A stretch of DNA of 64,000 nucleotides from Dactylorhiza incarnata. Taxonomy: Eukaryota; Streptophyta; Magnoliopsida; Asparagales; Orchidaceae. Made by a program: the position numbers and the translations under genes. This document shows, one piece after another, positions 31,350-42,510 of this stretch (positions within the stretch are counted from its first letter, which is position 1; the number at the start of each line of letters is the position of its first letter). The stretch covers positions 8,308,001 through 8,372,000 of the forward strand of contig JAWHQI010000013.1 of assembly GCA_033032865.1 (NCBI GenBank), written 5' to 3'. The notes under the pieces are model-generated. The model was given only the letters and a program-made list of their open reading frames with translations, searched no databases and was not told the origin of the DNA.

Positions 31350-32977
31350 GTTTAGTTTAGTGATAACCCCTCAATAAGGTTGATACCTTGATCGTGTTAA
31401 AGCACATTGTGATCGGTGCATGAGGGTTGAATATTGGTGATATGGGCGAGCTTACAAAATTAGTAGAATATGAATATGACATCGTGACCACAAGTAGTCC
31501 TGGAGGATTGGGTGGAGTGATTTCCATGTTTTGCGCACGCCACTGCATGAGAGTTATGATAACTCAGTATGGGTAGAATTGAAGTTTTGATGCAGGTTAT
31601 AAGATATGATTATATCTTATGCTGATATGTTGGGAGGCCCAGTTGTTGGGGGCCTTAGATGCTAGTTAGTATCGGCTAAACTGGCATGATGTGAAAAGTG
31701 AGGAGACTCCTTCTGTGAGTCCTTGGGTGCTTGATAGCACAAGTTATGCATGGAAATTACATGAATGTGCATGGTTTACAAATGGGGGTGGGGGTGTAAT
31801 GATCATGGTTGTGGGATTACTTGTGGCGGGTATACGGGCTTGCTAGTCTTGACACCGACAGAAGCCGACAGTTAGACTCTAGACCAGTTGTGCCGTGTTC
31901 TTGGTATGCACTTCCCAAGACCCCTTTCGTGTTATGAAGACTCAGCATGATGCGAGCAGTACGCAGGGGCTCCGCTTTGTGTCATTAGCATTGAGGCGTA
32001 CATAGGCCAAGGTCTGGTAGTGTTCATACCCGCCTAATTGTGGAGGAGCCTGTTCCACAGTCTCCGTCTGGCCACGACGTGAGGTGCCTGAGTGGTTAGC
32101 TACCCTCGAAAAGTGGGAACTACAGGTCTATGTTGACATAGCAAAAATGCATGGGTGAGTTCATCATATCATAATCATTTCATTGCATTCATCCATCATA
32201 ATCATAGCATTTCACGGCATCGGGTCCATCATATAAATTAGTATGGGTTATTTTATATGATGGGCCCCAAATTGGAAACCTTAACCTATAAGTTTGTATG
32301 GGCATTCATATAAGTTAAGGTACGATATGAACTGCTTACTTCTGTGCTATTTCACTACTTGCTTACACTCTATCTTTGCCATATTACTTGTTAGTTGTGC
32401 TTCTTATACATTTGATACACTGATGTGTTTACACCTTACCTGCCACCTGCTTTTGCTACTACTGACTCTATTGCAACTACTCTTTATTTCCTTCCGACCG
32501 GTGCCTTAGAGTCGCCGGGGGAGAGGATGTGAAGCCACTTAGTCTTTATGACTAATGGTTGTTAATCCACTACTTTTAGGAGCACCCGCAGGTGGAGCAG
32601 GAGCATACGATGCAAGAGGCCAACCAATTCACGGTAACAGAGTTGGTGTCTACGATACCTTGGCTATCAGCTGCGGCAGATGTGAGTGAGTGGTTAGAAT
32701 GTAGCCTTAGGGCAAGTTTATACTCTGATGATTTGTAGGACCAAGAGTAGCTTCCTGTCATTTTGTACTGCTTGGACATTATTACTTAATTGTGAATCGA
32801 TGGATTATAAAGTTTTTTATTATTGATGGGTTGGCATGATGATATGTGAGAATAGCCGGCAGGATAGGCATCTGGTGGAGGGGGGCTATCCCTTGTGCTG
32901 GCACTTCCACAAGGTGGCTATCCTGGGCATAGGTCTCCCCTCGGTCATGTCTTGTGTTCTAGGAGGGGGGTCTTACA
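31350..32977. mobile_element. Right part of the Del/Tekay-like element, ending in an LTR tip
   Basis: After the GTTTA duplication the host element resumes. No ORF is recognisable. The G-rich end 'ggaggggggtcttaca' at 32963-32977 resembles the TACA-ending LTR tips of Del/Tekay chromoviruses. Immediately after it the Copia-2 envelope-like sequence begins, so 32977/32978 is the likely insertion edge; the matching duplication of CAAAG would be left of the window. Confidence 0.4.
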
Positions 32978-34796
32978 CAAAGATCCTTTCTGCAGTAGGG
33001 AGACCTGAGCAGCAGTGTGTTCTTTTAATCCTTGAACCTCTTTGTAAACAGTTATTGTGTCGTCATGAATTGCCACTGTCCCTTGATGAATTTGGGCCAG
33101 TCAGTTGTAAGCATCATGCATACCTCTAGTAGCATCACCAAGACATTTTTCCATTTGATTATTTCTTATTTCCATTTCATGCCTAATAGCATCCATACCA
33201 TTGTTCATATAAAGTGTCTATTTCAGTTATTCTGTCCATGACTCTGTTCAGGCTTTCAACAATATAGAAACTTTGACTTGCTAGCAGCCCAGCAATATCT
33301 CTTAGAAGATCAGAGTTCTGATTTTGAGAGCGGCCTGGAGCTGTAGCAGAATTTGTTGGAGGGACTGCAACATTTGGGAATTCTTCATCAAGATATACGA
33401 TGTCCTTCCCCTCAAAAGTTGGTCTACCTGTAGTACCACCAAATTTGGCTCTTACTTCAGCAAGTAATCTATCCCAGACTTTGTAACTTCTAAATTCTCT
33501 ACTAGAAGAGGGCTCCCCTTATAGACAACTGGAGGAGGAGTAGGAAAAGATTGGTGTTCTTCTGAGAACTCCACCTGGACTGATTTTTTGGGGACAGAAT
33601 CTTCAGATGTCTCCCCCTCAATTAGAGCTGGGAAAGAAGTAAACACCACCAAGTCCAAAGCTTCATCCCTTGAAGCTGTCTTCTCATTAGCAGACAAATT
33701 TTTCTCCTCTCCAGTAGTTGTGGGAGCAGCCGGATCAAGCAAAACTATGTATATAATTTGATCCACATTCTCTTCAGTAGGTGGATGAGTTGTGGATGTC
33801 TCAGCCTCATAACCTGAAATACATCCTTCATTTCCAGCTATTTTATCCTTATCACACTCCATCTTATCTTAAACAACACCATCATCATCTTCACCACTAT
33901 CATTATCAACATCTGCATTATCACCATCATCATTATCATCATCATCATTATCATCATCATTATCACCATCATCTTCAGAACTACTATCTTCATCTACTTT
34001 AGAACTTATTTCTTCATCATCCAAGTCCACTAAACATTCAGGAGATTCAGAGACAGTTGGAGAGTGAGATTGAGCAGGAATTTCACTGACTGAAGGCTCT
34101 TCATCAGCAACAGGAACCACAACATCTTGAACACCTGCCACCACTATGTCATTGTGTCCATCTCCTTCATCAACTACAGCCTCACCTGTACTACCAACTC
34201 TTTAATCAACTTCCATAACAACAGTACCTTGTTCTGGAAGTAGACTGTATGCAGTTTGAGCAAGATGCTCTTTCAGAATTAAGCTTGTAGATGGGATATC
34301 TTCAGGAGCTGCATTGGCATATTTTTTACTGTCTATTTCATCATATCTCTTATCTTTTTGTTCAGCTGTACTTCCAAATATGTCTGTTCCATTTTTTGAA
34401 AATAGAGGAGTCTATTTTCTTCCCGAAATGGATTTCTTGTCCAGAAGACAACACAAATTCTGTGGGGTTGATTTGACTGGAAATAGATGCTGAGAATTCT
34501 CCCAAATTTTCAGGAATCTAGCCTGTCCTTTAACCTTTCTAACAGAATTTTTCCCTAATTGAATTGTTTCTTGCTTACCACAGCAGCTAACAACTTAAAC
34601 ATCTCATTGGATATGTAGACAAGAGATCCAGCTTTACTCAAAAGTACCTTTCCAATGATGTCATAGAGAAGTTTGCCATCTTCGTTCATGTTTTTCCATC
34701 TTCCAGACAGTCCGCCTCTTGGAAGACCACAAACTTGAGCAGTTCTATTGAAATCGACATCCTCTAGAGGTTCACTATCAGTAACCTGCGGTAGTT
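32978..34796 (-). pseudogene. Copia-2 envelope-like ORF, downstream part
   Basis: Directly after the inserted LTR, minus-strand translation gives 'DGKLLYDIIGKVLLSKAGS', matching 'YRLLADIVGKILLCKISA' in the Copia-4 envelope-like ORF. Further on is a long Asp/Glu run (about 33880-34000) encoded by an ATC-type microsatellite, then a Ser/Thr/Pro/Glu-rich tail (33452-33862). Several stops and frame changes break it. Such extra ORFs after pol are known in SIRE-lineage elements; an envelope role is a hypothesis only. Confidence 0.65.
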
Positions 34797-36279
34797 TGAT
34801 GCGTATTCGGCAAGTGCACCAGTCGCTGTCAAGTAATAAAATTGGGAATAGCTTCCCCGAATATCATCTCTCAAGGAATGCAGGTTCTGGTGAATGAAAC
34901 GTGTGGTGAATCGATCGTTATACGAGCAAATAAAGGAAAAACAAGGGCATTGATTTTGGGTTTCCTAAGCTAGTGCAGAAAAGAGAAATGCGGGTCAAAA
35001 CTCCGCTTCGTAAGGCGAGGTGGATGCAACGGCCGCGATGCCATGCTTCGGTAGGCTCGTGGATGGAAAGTAACTATGACGGGTGAGGGTCGCATACACC
35101 TCTTCTCCAAGCAACACCACTAGCAATTGCTAGGGCTTCACACACAACAAATCTCAAAAAAACACAGCAAAGAAAGTGTTATTCTCGCACCACTGCATCA
35201 TTGCACATGAACATCACAAAAGATTTATAACATGAAGCTAAATGATAGTTCATTACAACAACACAAGGAAAACACAAACATAAAGTTTAGAGAAGACCAA
35301 TAGGAAGAAATCACCGCGGCTTGGGTTCTCGGCCGGAATGAGAGGTTGTCGGGCTCTCTCCGGGCTCGGCCCTTAGATGGTGTGCTGATTCGATGGAGGC
35401 TGTCACCGCTCCAAATACCTACATCTCATATATGGCTTCCCACGATGAGGAATGCTTGAGCACTTGTTGGAGGATGCTTGCTAACACTCCCGAATGGAAG
35501 GATGGTGGTGGAAAACGCCGGAAAATGGCCTCTTTGGTGGTGGAGGTGAAGGAGAAGCCTTCAGACCTCAGGAACGGCGGTAAGGACATAATTTCCAGCT
35601 CCCCTCTCCACTCTCCCCGCTCTCTGCGATGTAATCTGCATTTTATACTAAACAGGAATAAAAATGGTCACGCACGGTCGAACGCATGACCGTGCGTGAA
35701 CCGTGCATTATTAAATGATAAAATCAGACTTGAGGGAGACGCAGTGCCGCCCGTGCGTTTTACTCACGCACGGGCAAATCCGCCCGTGCATACAAACGCA
35801 CGGGTAAATTCAGAATGACCAAAAACAAGGAGAACACAGGCCAACCGTGCGTTTTACTCACGCACGAGCAAATCCGCCCGTGCGTAAAACGCACGACTAA
35901 ATTCAGATCGATCGTTTTCTGCCCAGATCAGAGCGCACGACCGCAACAGCCCGTGCGTCAAGGAAAATGCATGACCGTGTGTTTCACACAGTCATGAATT
36001 TTGGGAGAAAACTGGATACAAGATAATCCGGCCACCTGCATACAAGATAAAAATAGCTGGGAATACACCTCCAGCACCAGATAATCATAGAGAAATGGAA
36101 GGGGAGCACCATGTGCTTACCCCCAATAATAAGGAGCGCAAATACACACCGAAACGGGCCTAAGAGTGCACCTATCAAGGAATAACCAATATGAATGAAA
36201 ACATGCCTAGAGTGTAGTGCATAGACTAGATAATCGGCCCAGATGAGACCATAAATGTGTATATAAATGGGACTCATCA
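34797..36279 (-). mobile_element. LTR-S: solo-like LTR of an Athila-related family
   Basis: On the minus strand it starts TGATGAGTCCC and ends ...CGAATACGCATCA, the same tips as the Athila LTRs, with the 'ggtgcacttgccg' stretch near its end. It has a tip hairpin (GATGAG..CCAT with ATGG..CTCATC) and a block of CCGTGCG/CGCACGG palindromes (about 35655-35990). No internal region is present, so it is probably a solo LTR. No clear 5-bp duplication is seen (TAGTT left, CAGGT right). Confidence 0.65.
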
Positions 36280-36553
36280 CAGGTGCAGATGTTTTTGCAA
36301 GCTCTTTCTTGTTATCTTGATTGAAAGACCTCTAACATTACTTTTTAGTGCCCTACCTTCCCAGCGCACTTTGGCATTTCGGAAGAATTCAGTGACTTCA
36401 CTATTCCGTACCCTTCCTGGGTGTTCTAGCACGAAGGATAATTCGGCCTCTTCTAGAATTTTAATGACATTCTAGAAATTTTCACTAGCTGCACGGAATC
36501 CATCGCGAACGAGTTCACTGCCATTATGCGCTGACGATCTCGGTGGATCCATT
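36280..36553 (-). pseudogene. Copia-2 envelope-like ORF, first part
   Basis: The start is the ATG at 36551-36553 on the minus strand ('MDPPRSSAHNGS'). The sequence 'DGFRAASENF' parallels 'ESFQAAAENY' in Copia-4 at the same distance from the start. A TAG lies near 36474. It is cut at 36279 by LTR-S, close to where Copia-4 has its intron. Confidence 0.65.
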
Positions 36554-36695
36554 GATGTAGAAGAGGAGACGGAGAAGGAGCAATGATTGATCGAATGGAA
36601 CTAGATCGCCGGAACAGGATGCTGCAAGCTCTAGAAGTCGAACGACCATCGGGATCGGGAGAGAAGGGAGTGTAATTCTATTTTTAGAATATGAA

Positions 36696-36704
36696 CTATT
36701 TATA
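36696..36704 (-). promoter_or_regulatory. TATA-like box upstream of the Copia-2 envelope-like ORF
   Basis: TATAAATAG on the minus strand lies about 145 bp upstream of the envelope-like ATG, between the end of pol and that ORF. A short repeat, 'tagatttggtaatt', occurs three times just upstream (about 36753-36810). A separate promoter for this ORF is inferred. Confidence 0.45.
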
Positions 36705-36974
36705 GTTGTATTCTTTATACAGCAATGAATGTTATAGCGCGCACCTAATTTTAGATTTGGTAATTCTTTGGATCCAATCATAGATTTGGTAATTTTAGAT
36801 TTGGTAATTCTACGAAAATCCTTTAGATTTCCTGAGAATAGCCGTGAGAACAATTCTGATTTGACGTAGACAAATTGAATTTCTGACATTCTATCCAGCA
36901 TAAGTTGTTGAATGTTGACTTGAGAATTTAGAAGACTAATACATATCTTCAATGTGTCTTCTATGAGTCTATAT

Positions 36975-37834
36975 TTAACATCCCGAGCTCCATCTTGAAG
37001 AAGTTAAATTTTTGACTCGTCCAGTGGCTTTGTAAATATATCTGCAACTTGCTTATCCGTCGGGACATATTTTAGGTCAATGTCCCGATTCTCCCATGTT
37101 CCTGGATGAAGTGGTATCTTAACTCTATGTGCTTGGTCCGGCTATGAGAAACTGGATTGTTGGCAATTGTTATGGCACTAGAGGAATCACAGTAGAGTGG
37201 AATTTCCTTCATCTTCAAATTATAGTCCTCCAACTGATTCTTCATCCACAGAAGTTGTGCACAACAACTCCTTGCAAGGATATACTCTGACTCAGCAGTG
37301 GATATTGCCACACAATTCTGCTTCTTGCTGCTTCAGGAAATGAGTCTCCTTCCGAGGAATTGGCACATCCCGAAAGTGCTTTTTCTATCATCCCTGCTTC
37401 CTGCAAAGTCAGCATCTGAAAAAACAATTAGTTCGAAATCATTACTTCTCGGGTACCATAAGCCAAGATATGGCTTACCCTTAAGGAATCTTAAAATCCG
37501 TTTTGTAGCAGCGTAATGAGATTCCTTAGCGTTCACCTGAAATCTTGCACAAACACATGTAGAAAACATGATATCTGGCCTACTGGCAGTTAGGTAGATC
37601 AAAGATCCAATTATGCTTCTGTACTTGGTTTTATCAAAAGGTTTCCCTTTCTCATCCTTGTCCAGAGTCATAGTTGAACCCATTGGAGTTATCATAGAAG
37701 TTGCACTCTCCATTCCGAACTTCTTAATCAAATCCTTGGTGAACTTCGTCTGAGAGATGAAAATTCCATCATCAGATTGTTTAACCTGAAGTCCGAAGAA
37801 GTACTTCAGCTCACCCATACTACTCATTTCAAAT
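36975..37834 (-). pseudogene. Copia-2 RT thumb and RNase H
   Basis: Two clean stretches, 37333-37827 ('[17 protein letters not shown]', 'LIYLTASRPDIMF', 'FSDADFAGSRDDRKST' with the catalytic Asp) and 37072-37311 ('MAISTAESEYILA' with the catalytic Glu, 'LYCDSSSAITIA', 'HSRTKHIELRYHF'), are separated by a small lesion near 37320. The end of pol is near 36975. Confidence 0.85.
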
Positions 37835-38873
37835 TTCCCTTACATCAAGTTCGAGAACTTCTTGCAAAGGTTATCATCTGTAGAGCCAAATATGATGTCA
37901 TCCACATAGATCTGCACAAGCAAGATCTTGTCTTTCACTTCCTTGAGAAATAATGTCTTATCTTTCTTCCCCCTTGTGAAGTGATTCTCAAGAAGGAAGC
38001 TAGATAGGGTTTCATACCAGGCTCGGGGAGTTTTCTTTAACCCATAGAAAGCATTATTTAAAAAATAAACATGATGAGGATAGAGAGGGTCGACAAAACC
38101 TGGAGGTTGTTCCACGCATACTTCTTCCTTAAGATTACCGTTAAGGAATGCTGACTTCACATTCATTTGGTAAAACTTGAATCCTTTGTGAGCAGCGTAG
38201 GCGAGGAACAACTGTATAGCTTCAAGTCTTGCAACTGGAGCATATATCTGATCAAAGTAGATCCCTTCTTCTTATCGGTATCCCTGAGCAACAAATCTTG
38301 CCTTGTTCTTTGTAATGATTCCGTTCTCATCTAGCTTGTTCCTGAAGATCCATTTTGACCCTATTATATTGTGTCCTTCGGGCCTGCATACTAGCTTCAA
38401 GACTTTACACCTCTTGAACTGGTTGAGCTCCTCTTGCATAGCCATGAACTAGGAAGCATCCTTGTTTGCTTCTTCAAACTTCTTTGGCTCTATCTGCGAG
38501 AGAAAACTAAGGTGTAAAACCTCGTTAGTGGTACCTCTTCTAGTTTTTATCCCTTCTTGGTGGTCTCCAATTATTTGATCCATGGAGTGATCTCTTGAGT
38601 ATCTCATCCCAATGCCCTTGCATTCTCTGGTACACTGGTTTCTTCTATTTCGGCTTCATCAACGTCTACTGGAGGTTCTTCTTCCTCCGTAGTTTCTTCT
38701 TCCATCAAGGTAGGCATGTGTACATTGACTGTCTTTGAGGTTTTGACCTCATAACTTTCTTCAATCTGAAGTTCTTTAAGCTGTGTACCTGCATCTTCAG
38801 TAAGAACACTAGATGGGCTGTTTTGGAGCATACTCGTCTCATCAAATACAACATGCAAAGTCTCTTCTACCAC
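37835..38873 (-). pseudogene. Copia-2 integrase-RT linker and reverse transcriptase
   Basis: The acidic linker (38604-38873) leads into RT. '[14 protein letters not shown]' is readable, with stops near 38450 and 38272. The clean part 37840-38211 has '[12 protein letters not shown]', where the first catalytic Asp (usually YQMD) is Asn, while YVDD remains intact ('[11 protein letters not shown]'). '[14 protein letters not shown]' identifies the Copia RT. Inactive. Confidence 0.85.
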
Positions 38874-38992
38874 CAGGGTTTTCTTGTTAAAAATTATATA
38901 TGCCTTACTTGGCTACTGTACCCTACAAAATTACCTTCAAAACATTTTTCGTTGAACTTAGATTGGTAGTGCTTCCCATTATTATGAACATA

Positions 38993-40128
38993 TCATTTAC
39001 TACCAAAGGTTTTAAAATATAAGACTGTAGGTCTTTTGTCCTTCAGTAGTTCATATGGTGTCCAATCATGGTTCTTATTTATGACTGCTCGGTTTGGCAC
39101 GTGGCAAGCAGTATTCACCGCTTCAGCCCAGAAGTACTCTGGTAGCGAAGCATCACTTAACATAGTTTTGCATGCCTCTATGAGATTTCTGTTCCTTCTC
39201 TCGGCCACTCCATTTTGTTGTGGGGTGCGGGGAGATGAAAACTCATGTAAGATACCTTGACTTTCACAGAACTTTGTCATGGCCCTAGACTCGAACTCTG
39301 TTCCATGGTCACTTCTGAATTTGACCACAGAGTAGTTAAGTTCGTTCTGAATTTGTCGGACAAAAGTAGTAAGATAATCAAAGGTGTCTGACTTGTGTTT
39401 CAGAAAGAATACCCAAGCAAAACATGAGTAATCATCTACAACAACCAATGTATAAGCCTTTCCTACTAAACTACAGACTGGAAGAGGACCGAATAAGTCC
39501 ATATGTAACCGGTATAAACACCTGACGGAATCTTTGCTAGTAATGCTCATAAAAGAGGCTCGTGTTTGTTTGCCCATTTGGCAAGAGTGACATAGTCTCT
39601 CTTTAATGCACTTAAGTGTAGGAGCATTACATACCAAACTCTTTGAAAATAGTTTATTTATAGTTTTATAATTTATATGTTCTAATCTCTTGTGTCATTA
39701 ATCACAAAGAGGCGCACTATCTTTTGCTAAAAAGCACACTGGGTTAGAAGTTTTTAAGCAAAGAAAGTTTAAGCAGAAAATATTTCTACTCCTAGTGCCT
39801 GTTAAAATTACTTCTGATGACTTAGATGATTTTATTAGGCACTTATCCTTGTAGAACTCAACCATGTAGCCTTTATCACATAGTTGGCTTATGCTAATCA
39901 GATTGTGTTGCAATCCTTTTACGTAGGTATGTCTGTGAGCGAGACTACACCATTAGTTACCATACCGTAGCCTTTAGTAATTCCCCGGTCGGATCCTCCA
40001 AAAATTACTTTTGGTCTGTCTTCAACTGGGATAAAATCTTGCAAAAGGCTTTTATTCTCGATCATGTGCTGAGAACATCCACTGTCCATGTACCAGATTG
40101 GCGGTTTGTTTGCCTTTGGACATACCTG
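38993..40128 (-). pseudogene. Copia-2 protease and integrase
   Basis: The protease signature DSG is readable near 40080 on the minus strand, before a frameshift near 39930. The pre-integrase domain lies at 39640-39913 and the integrase core at 38993-39637, with 'HMDLFGPLP' (Asp), 'RSDHGTEF' (Asp) and 'PQQNGVAERRNRN' (Glu) all intact. 'CHSCQMGKQ' carries zinc ligands. The integrase segment is one of the best-preserved coding pieces in the window. Confidence 0.86.
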
Positions 40129-42424
40129 CTAAGGTAGATCACTACACCTTACGAACCCAAACAAATTTGGGTCCTTTGTCAGTCGTACACCACTAGGTGC
40201 GCTAACATTCTGAGTGGTTTTTCTCATAACATTAGGCAGTGGAGTCACTTCTCTTCTGGGGTTAAACCAACAATCTATGGCAAAGTGACCAGTTTTGCCA
40301 CAACACCAACAATCGAATCTGTTGTATCTCTTTTTAGCTTCCAGCTTAGCCTTTTGAACGGGTGGCTTTATAGGAGCAGCAGACTTAGAAGTCAAGGCTT
40401 CATGAGTATGGCATGCACCAGACTTGCCTAACTCATGTGTCTTGGATACATCAGACAAGGCTTTTGGTGTCTTATTGAAGTTGTGACCATGAACGAAGGG
40501 GTCATGATCCTTCAGCACAACTTCCTCGTAAGGTGCCTTCAGAGCACTAATGCCAAAGTTTTGAGAATGAGTCCATCCTTGGAAGCTTTTATTTGGCTCA
40601 ACATAAGTAGGCCGAGCAAAGTGACCATATGAGGTCTCAAAGTCATAAGGATTTGAGGGGAAGATCACTTTCTTGAAGATGAGTCCTTCTTGAACTTTCT
40701 TCCCTTTAGCTTCCCTTAGAGCTTTGACTTTGGCCTTAGCATCTCTCCTACGGGCAGACTTACTTACTCCAGTCGTGTGGCCAAGACCACTACCCTTCAT
40801 CACTGAAGTGAACCGATCTATGATTGGAAGGATAGTTTTTGGCTTGGAGTAACTTTCAACAAGCTTCTTATCAACCACCAACTTATTTTCCAGTTCTTTG
40901 ATAAGTTCATCTTTCTGATTTATGAGTTCAGTAGAGCATAATAGCTCATCCTGCAAGGATTGGACTTCATTGCTGAGAGTATTCAATCTCTCAATTTCCT
41001 TTCTCAGCTCAGTCTCCATAGCCTTGACAGAGCTTATTTCTTTAGCTTGGGTTTTTACTACCTTTCGGCATTTGTCAAACCCTTCTAATAGTTCTTTGTA
41101 CTGAACCATAAGCTCAAAATCCTCTTCAGAAGAGTAGCCTTCTTGGAAAACCGACTCGAAGTTAGAATCAGAGAGAGGAGAGTGAGAGTGTACCTTCCCC
41201 TTAGATGGGGTGTCGGATTGCTCATCATCAAAATGAGCCATTAGCCCAAAATAGGCTTCTTCATCTGAACTTGATTCACTTGAATCACTGTCACTCAGAG
41301 TCTTGGTTTTAGCAGCAACAAAGCTCTTTTCCTCCTTTCTCCTGCTTTTGTGATTTCTCTTTTCAGGTTTCCTATTCTCTTTCTTCTTGTGCGACCATTC
41401 CGCAATCATATGTCCTGGCTTGTTACAGCAATAGCACACGACACCAGTATTAAACTATTTGTTCGGTTTAGAACCATACCTGCCGGATTTCTTCCGATGC
41501 TTTGATTTATGATCACCATTCCGGTGAGACTTTCTAAAGCTTGAGGAGGAGCCAGAGTTATGTCTCTGTCCCCTCGACCTTAGGAGCTTCTTGAAATGCT
41601 TGGAGAGCAAAGAAAACTCCCCATCAGAAAGCTCTGAACTTGAAGTACTTGCTTCAGAATCCTCATCAGAGGATGACTATGTCCTTGCAGTGTACACCAA
41701 CTTGCTCTTTTTAGACCCTTCGACCTTCAAAGAAACTATCCTTTCTCTTCCTTGGGACTTGCTCTTCATCTTTTCTTATTTTTAATTTCAGCTCATGGAA
41801 AAGCAGTTTCCCGAAGTGTATACTTGGCTCCAAGGTAGTCATCTTACCAACTTCTCGAATGGAAACAATCTTAGAATCCCATTCTTTGGTGAGGGATCTA
41901 AGAATCTTGTCATTCAATTCACCATTGGTGAATTCTCTTCCATAATTTCGGAGACCGTTGACAATCTTGAAAAACTTTTCATAGCAATCCAAAATTGAGT
42001 CTCTCGGGTCTTGTCAGAAAGCCTCATACTCCTGATTGAGCAGATATCTCCTGTCTTCCTGAACTTCATCTGTTCCCTCCATCAGAACTACGAGAGAATC
42101 CAACATCTCTATAACATACTTGCAATGGAAAATATTTTGAATCATAGAATCATCCACCGCACTAGCAATAATATTTATAGCCTTCTTGTCCAAAGACACC
42201 AAAGCAATTTCATTCTTAGTGAGATCAAGCATCTTCTTTGGGACTTGCTTGGTCGGATCTATAGTGGAGGCTTGAGTTGCTATGTATGGGCCTTCTTGAA
42301 CAATCTATAATATATGGGGGACGGCCGCATCCATATAGAACCTGACTCTCTCCTTCCACATGGTAAAGTTTTCCTTAGTACACACGGGCAACTTCACTGA
42401 GGGAGTATCCTTGCTTCTATCCAT
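40129..42424 (-). pseudogene. Copia-2 gag
   Basis: It starts at the ATG 42422-42424 on the minus strand ('MDRSKDTPSVKLPV'), with 'ENFTMWKERVRFYM' as in Copia-1 gag. Stops occur near 42308, 42013 and 41710. The last 436 residues (40129-41439) are open. They contain two zinc knuckles: the first reads 'CYCCNKPGHMIAEW', with the final Cys changed to Trp, and the second, 'CWCCGKTGHFAIDC', is intact. An acidic Ser-rich region and a coiled-coil-like segment lie between them. Confidence 0.87.
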
Positions 42425-42496
42425 CTTAGATAGTGCTTGAACTCACAAATAGATTAGGATCTTGTTCAAGGTGTTAACCTCTTTACGAACAACAGC

Positions 42497-42508
42497 CCTC
42501 TGATACCA
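42497..42508 (-). other. Copia-2 primer-binding site (initiator tRNA-Met)
   Basis: On the minus strand TGGTATCAGAGG follows two bases after the 5' LTR end at 42511, as in Copia-1. Confidence 0.88.
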
Positions 42509-42510
42509 AT

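Noticed and set aside
33781..34002. Plus-strand His/Tyr-rich ORF
   Set aside because: It is the shadow of the ATC microsatellite; the minus strand carries the extra ORF of Copia-2.
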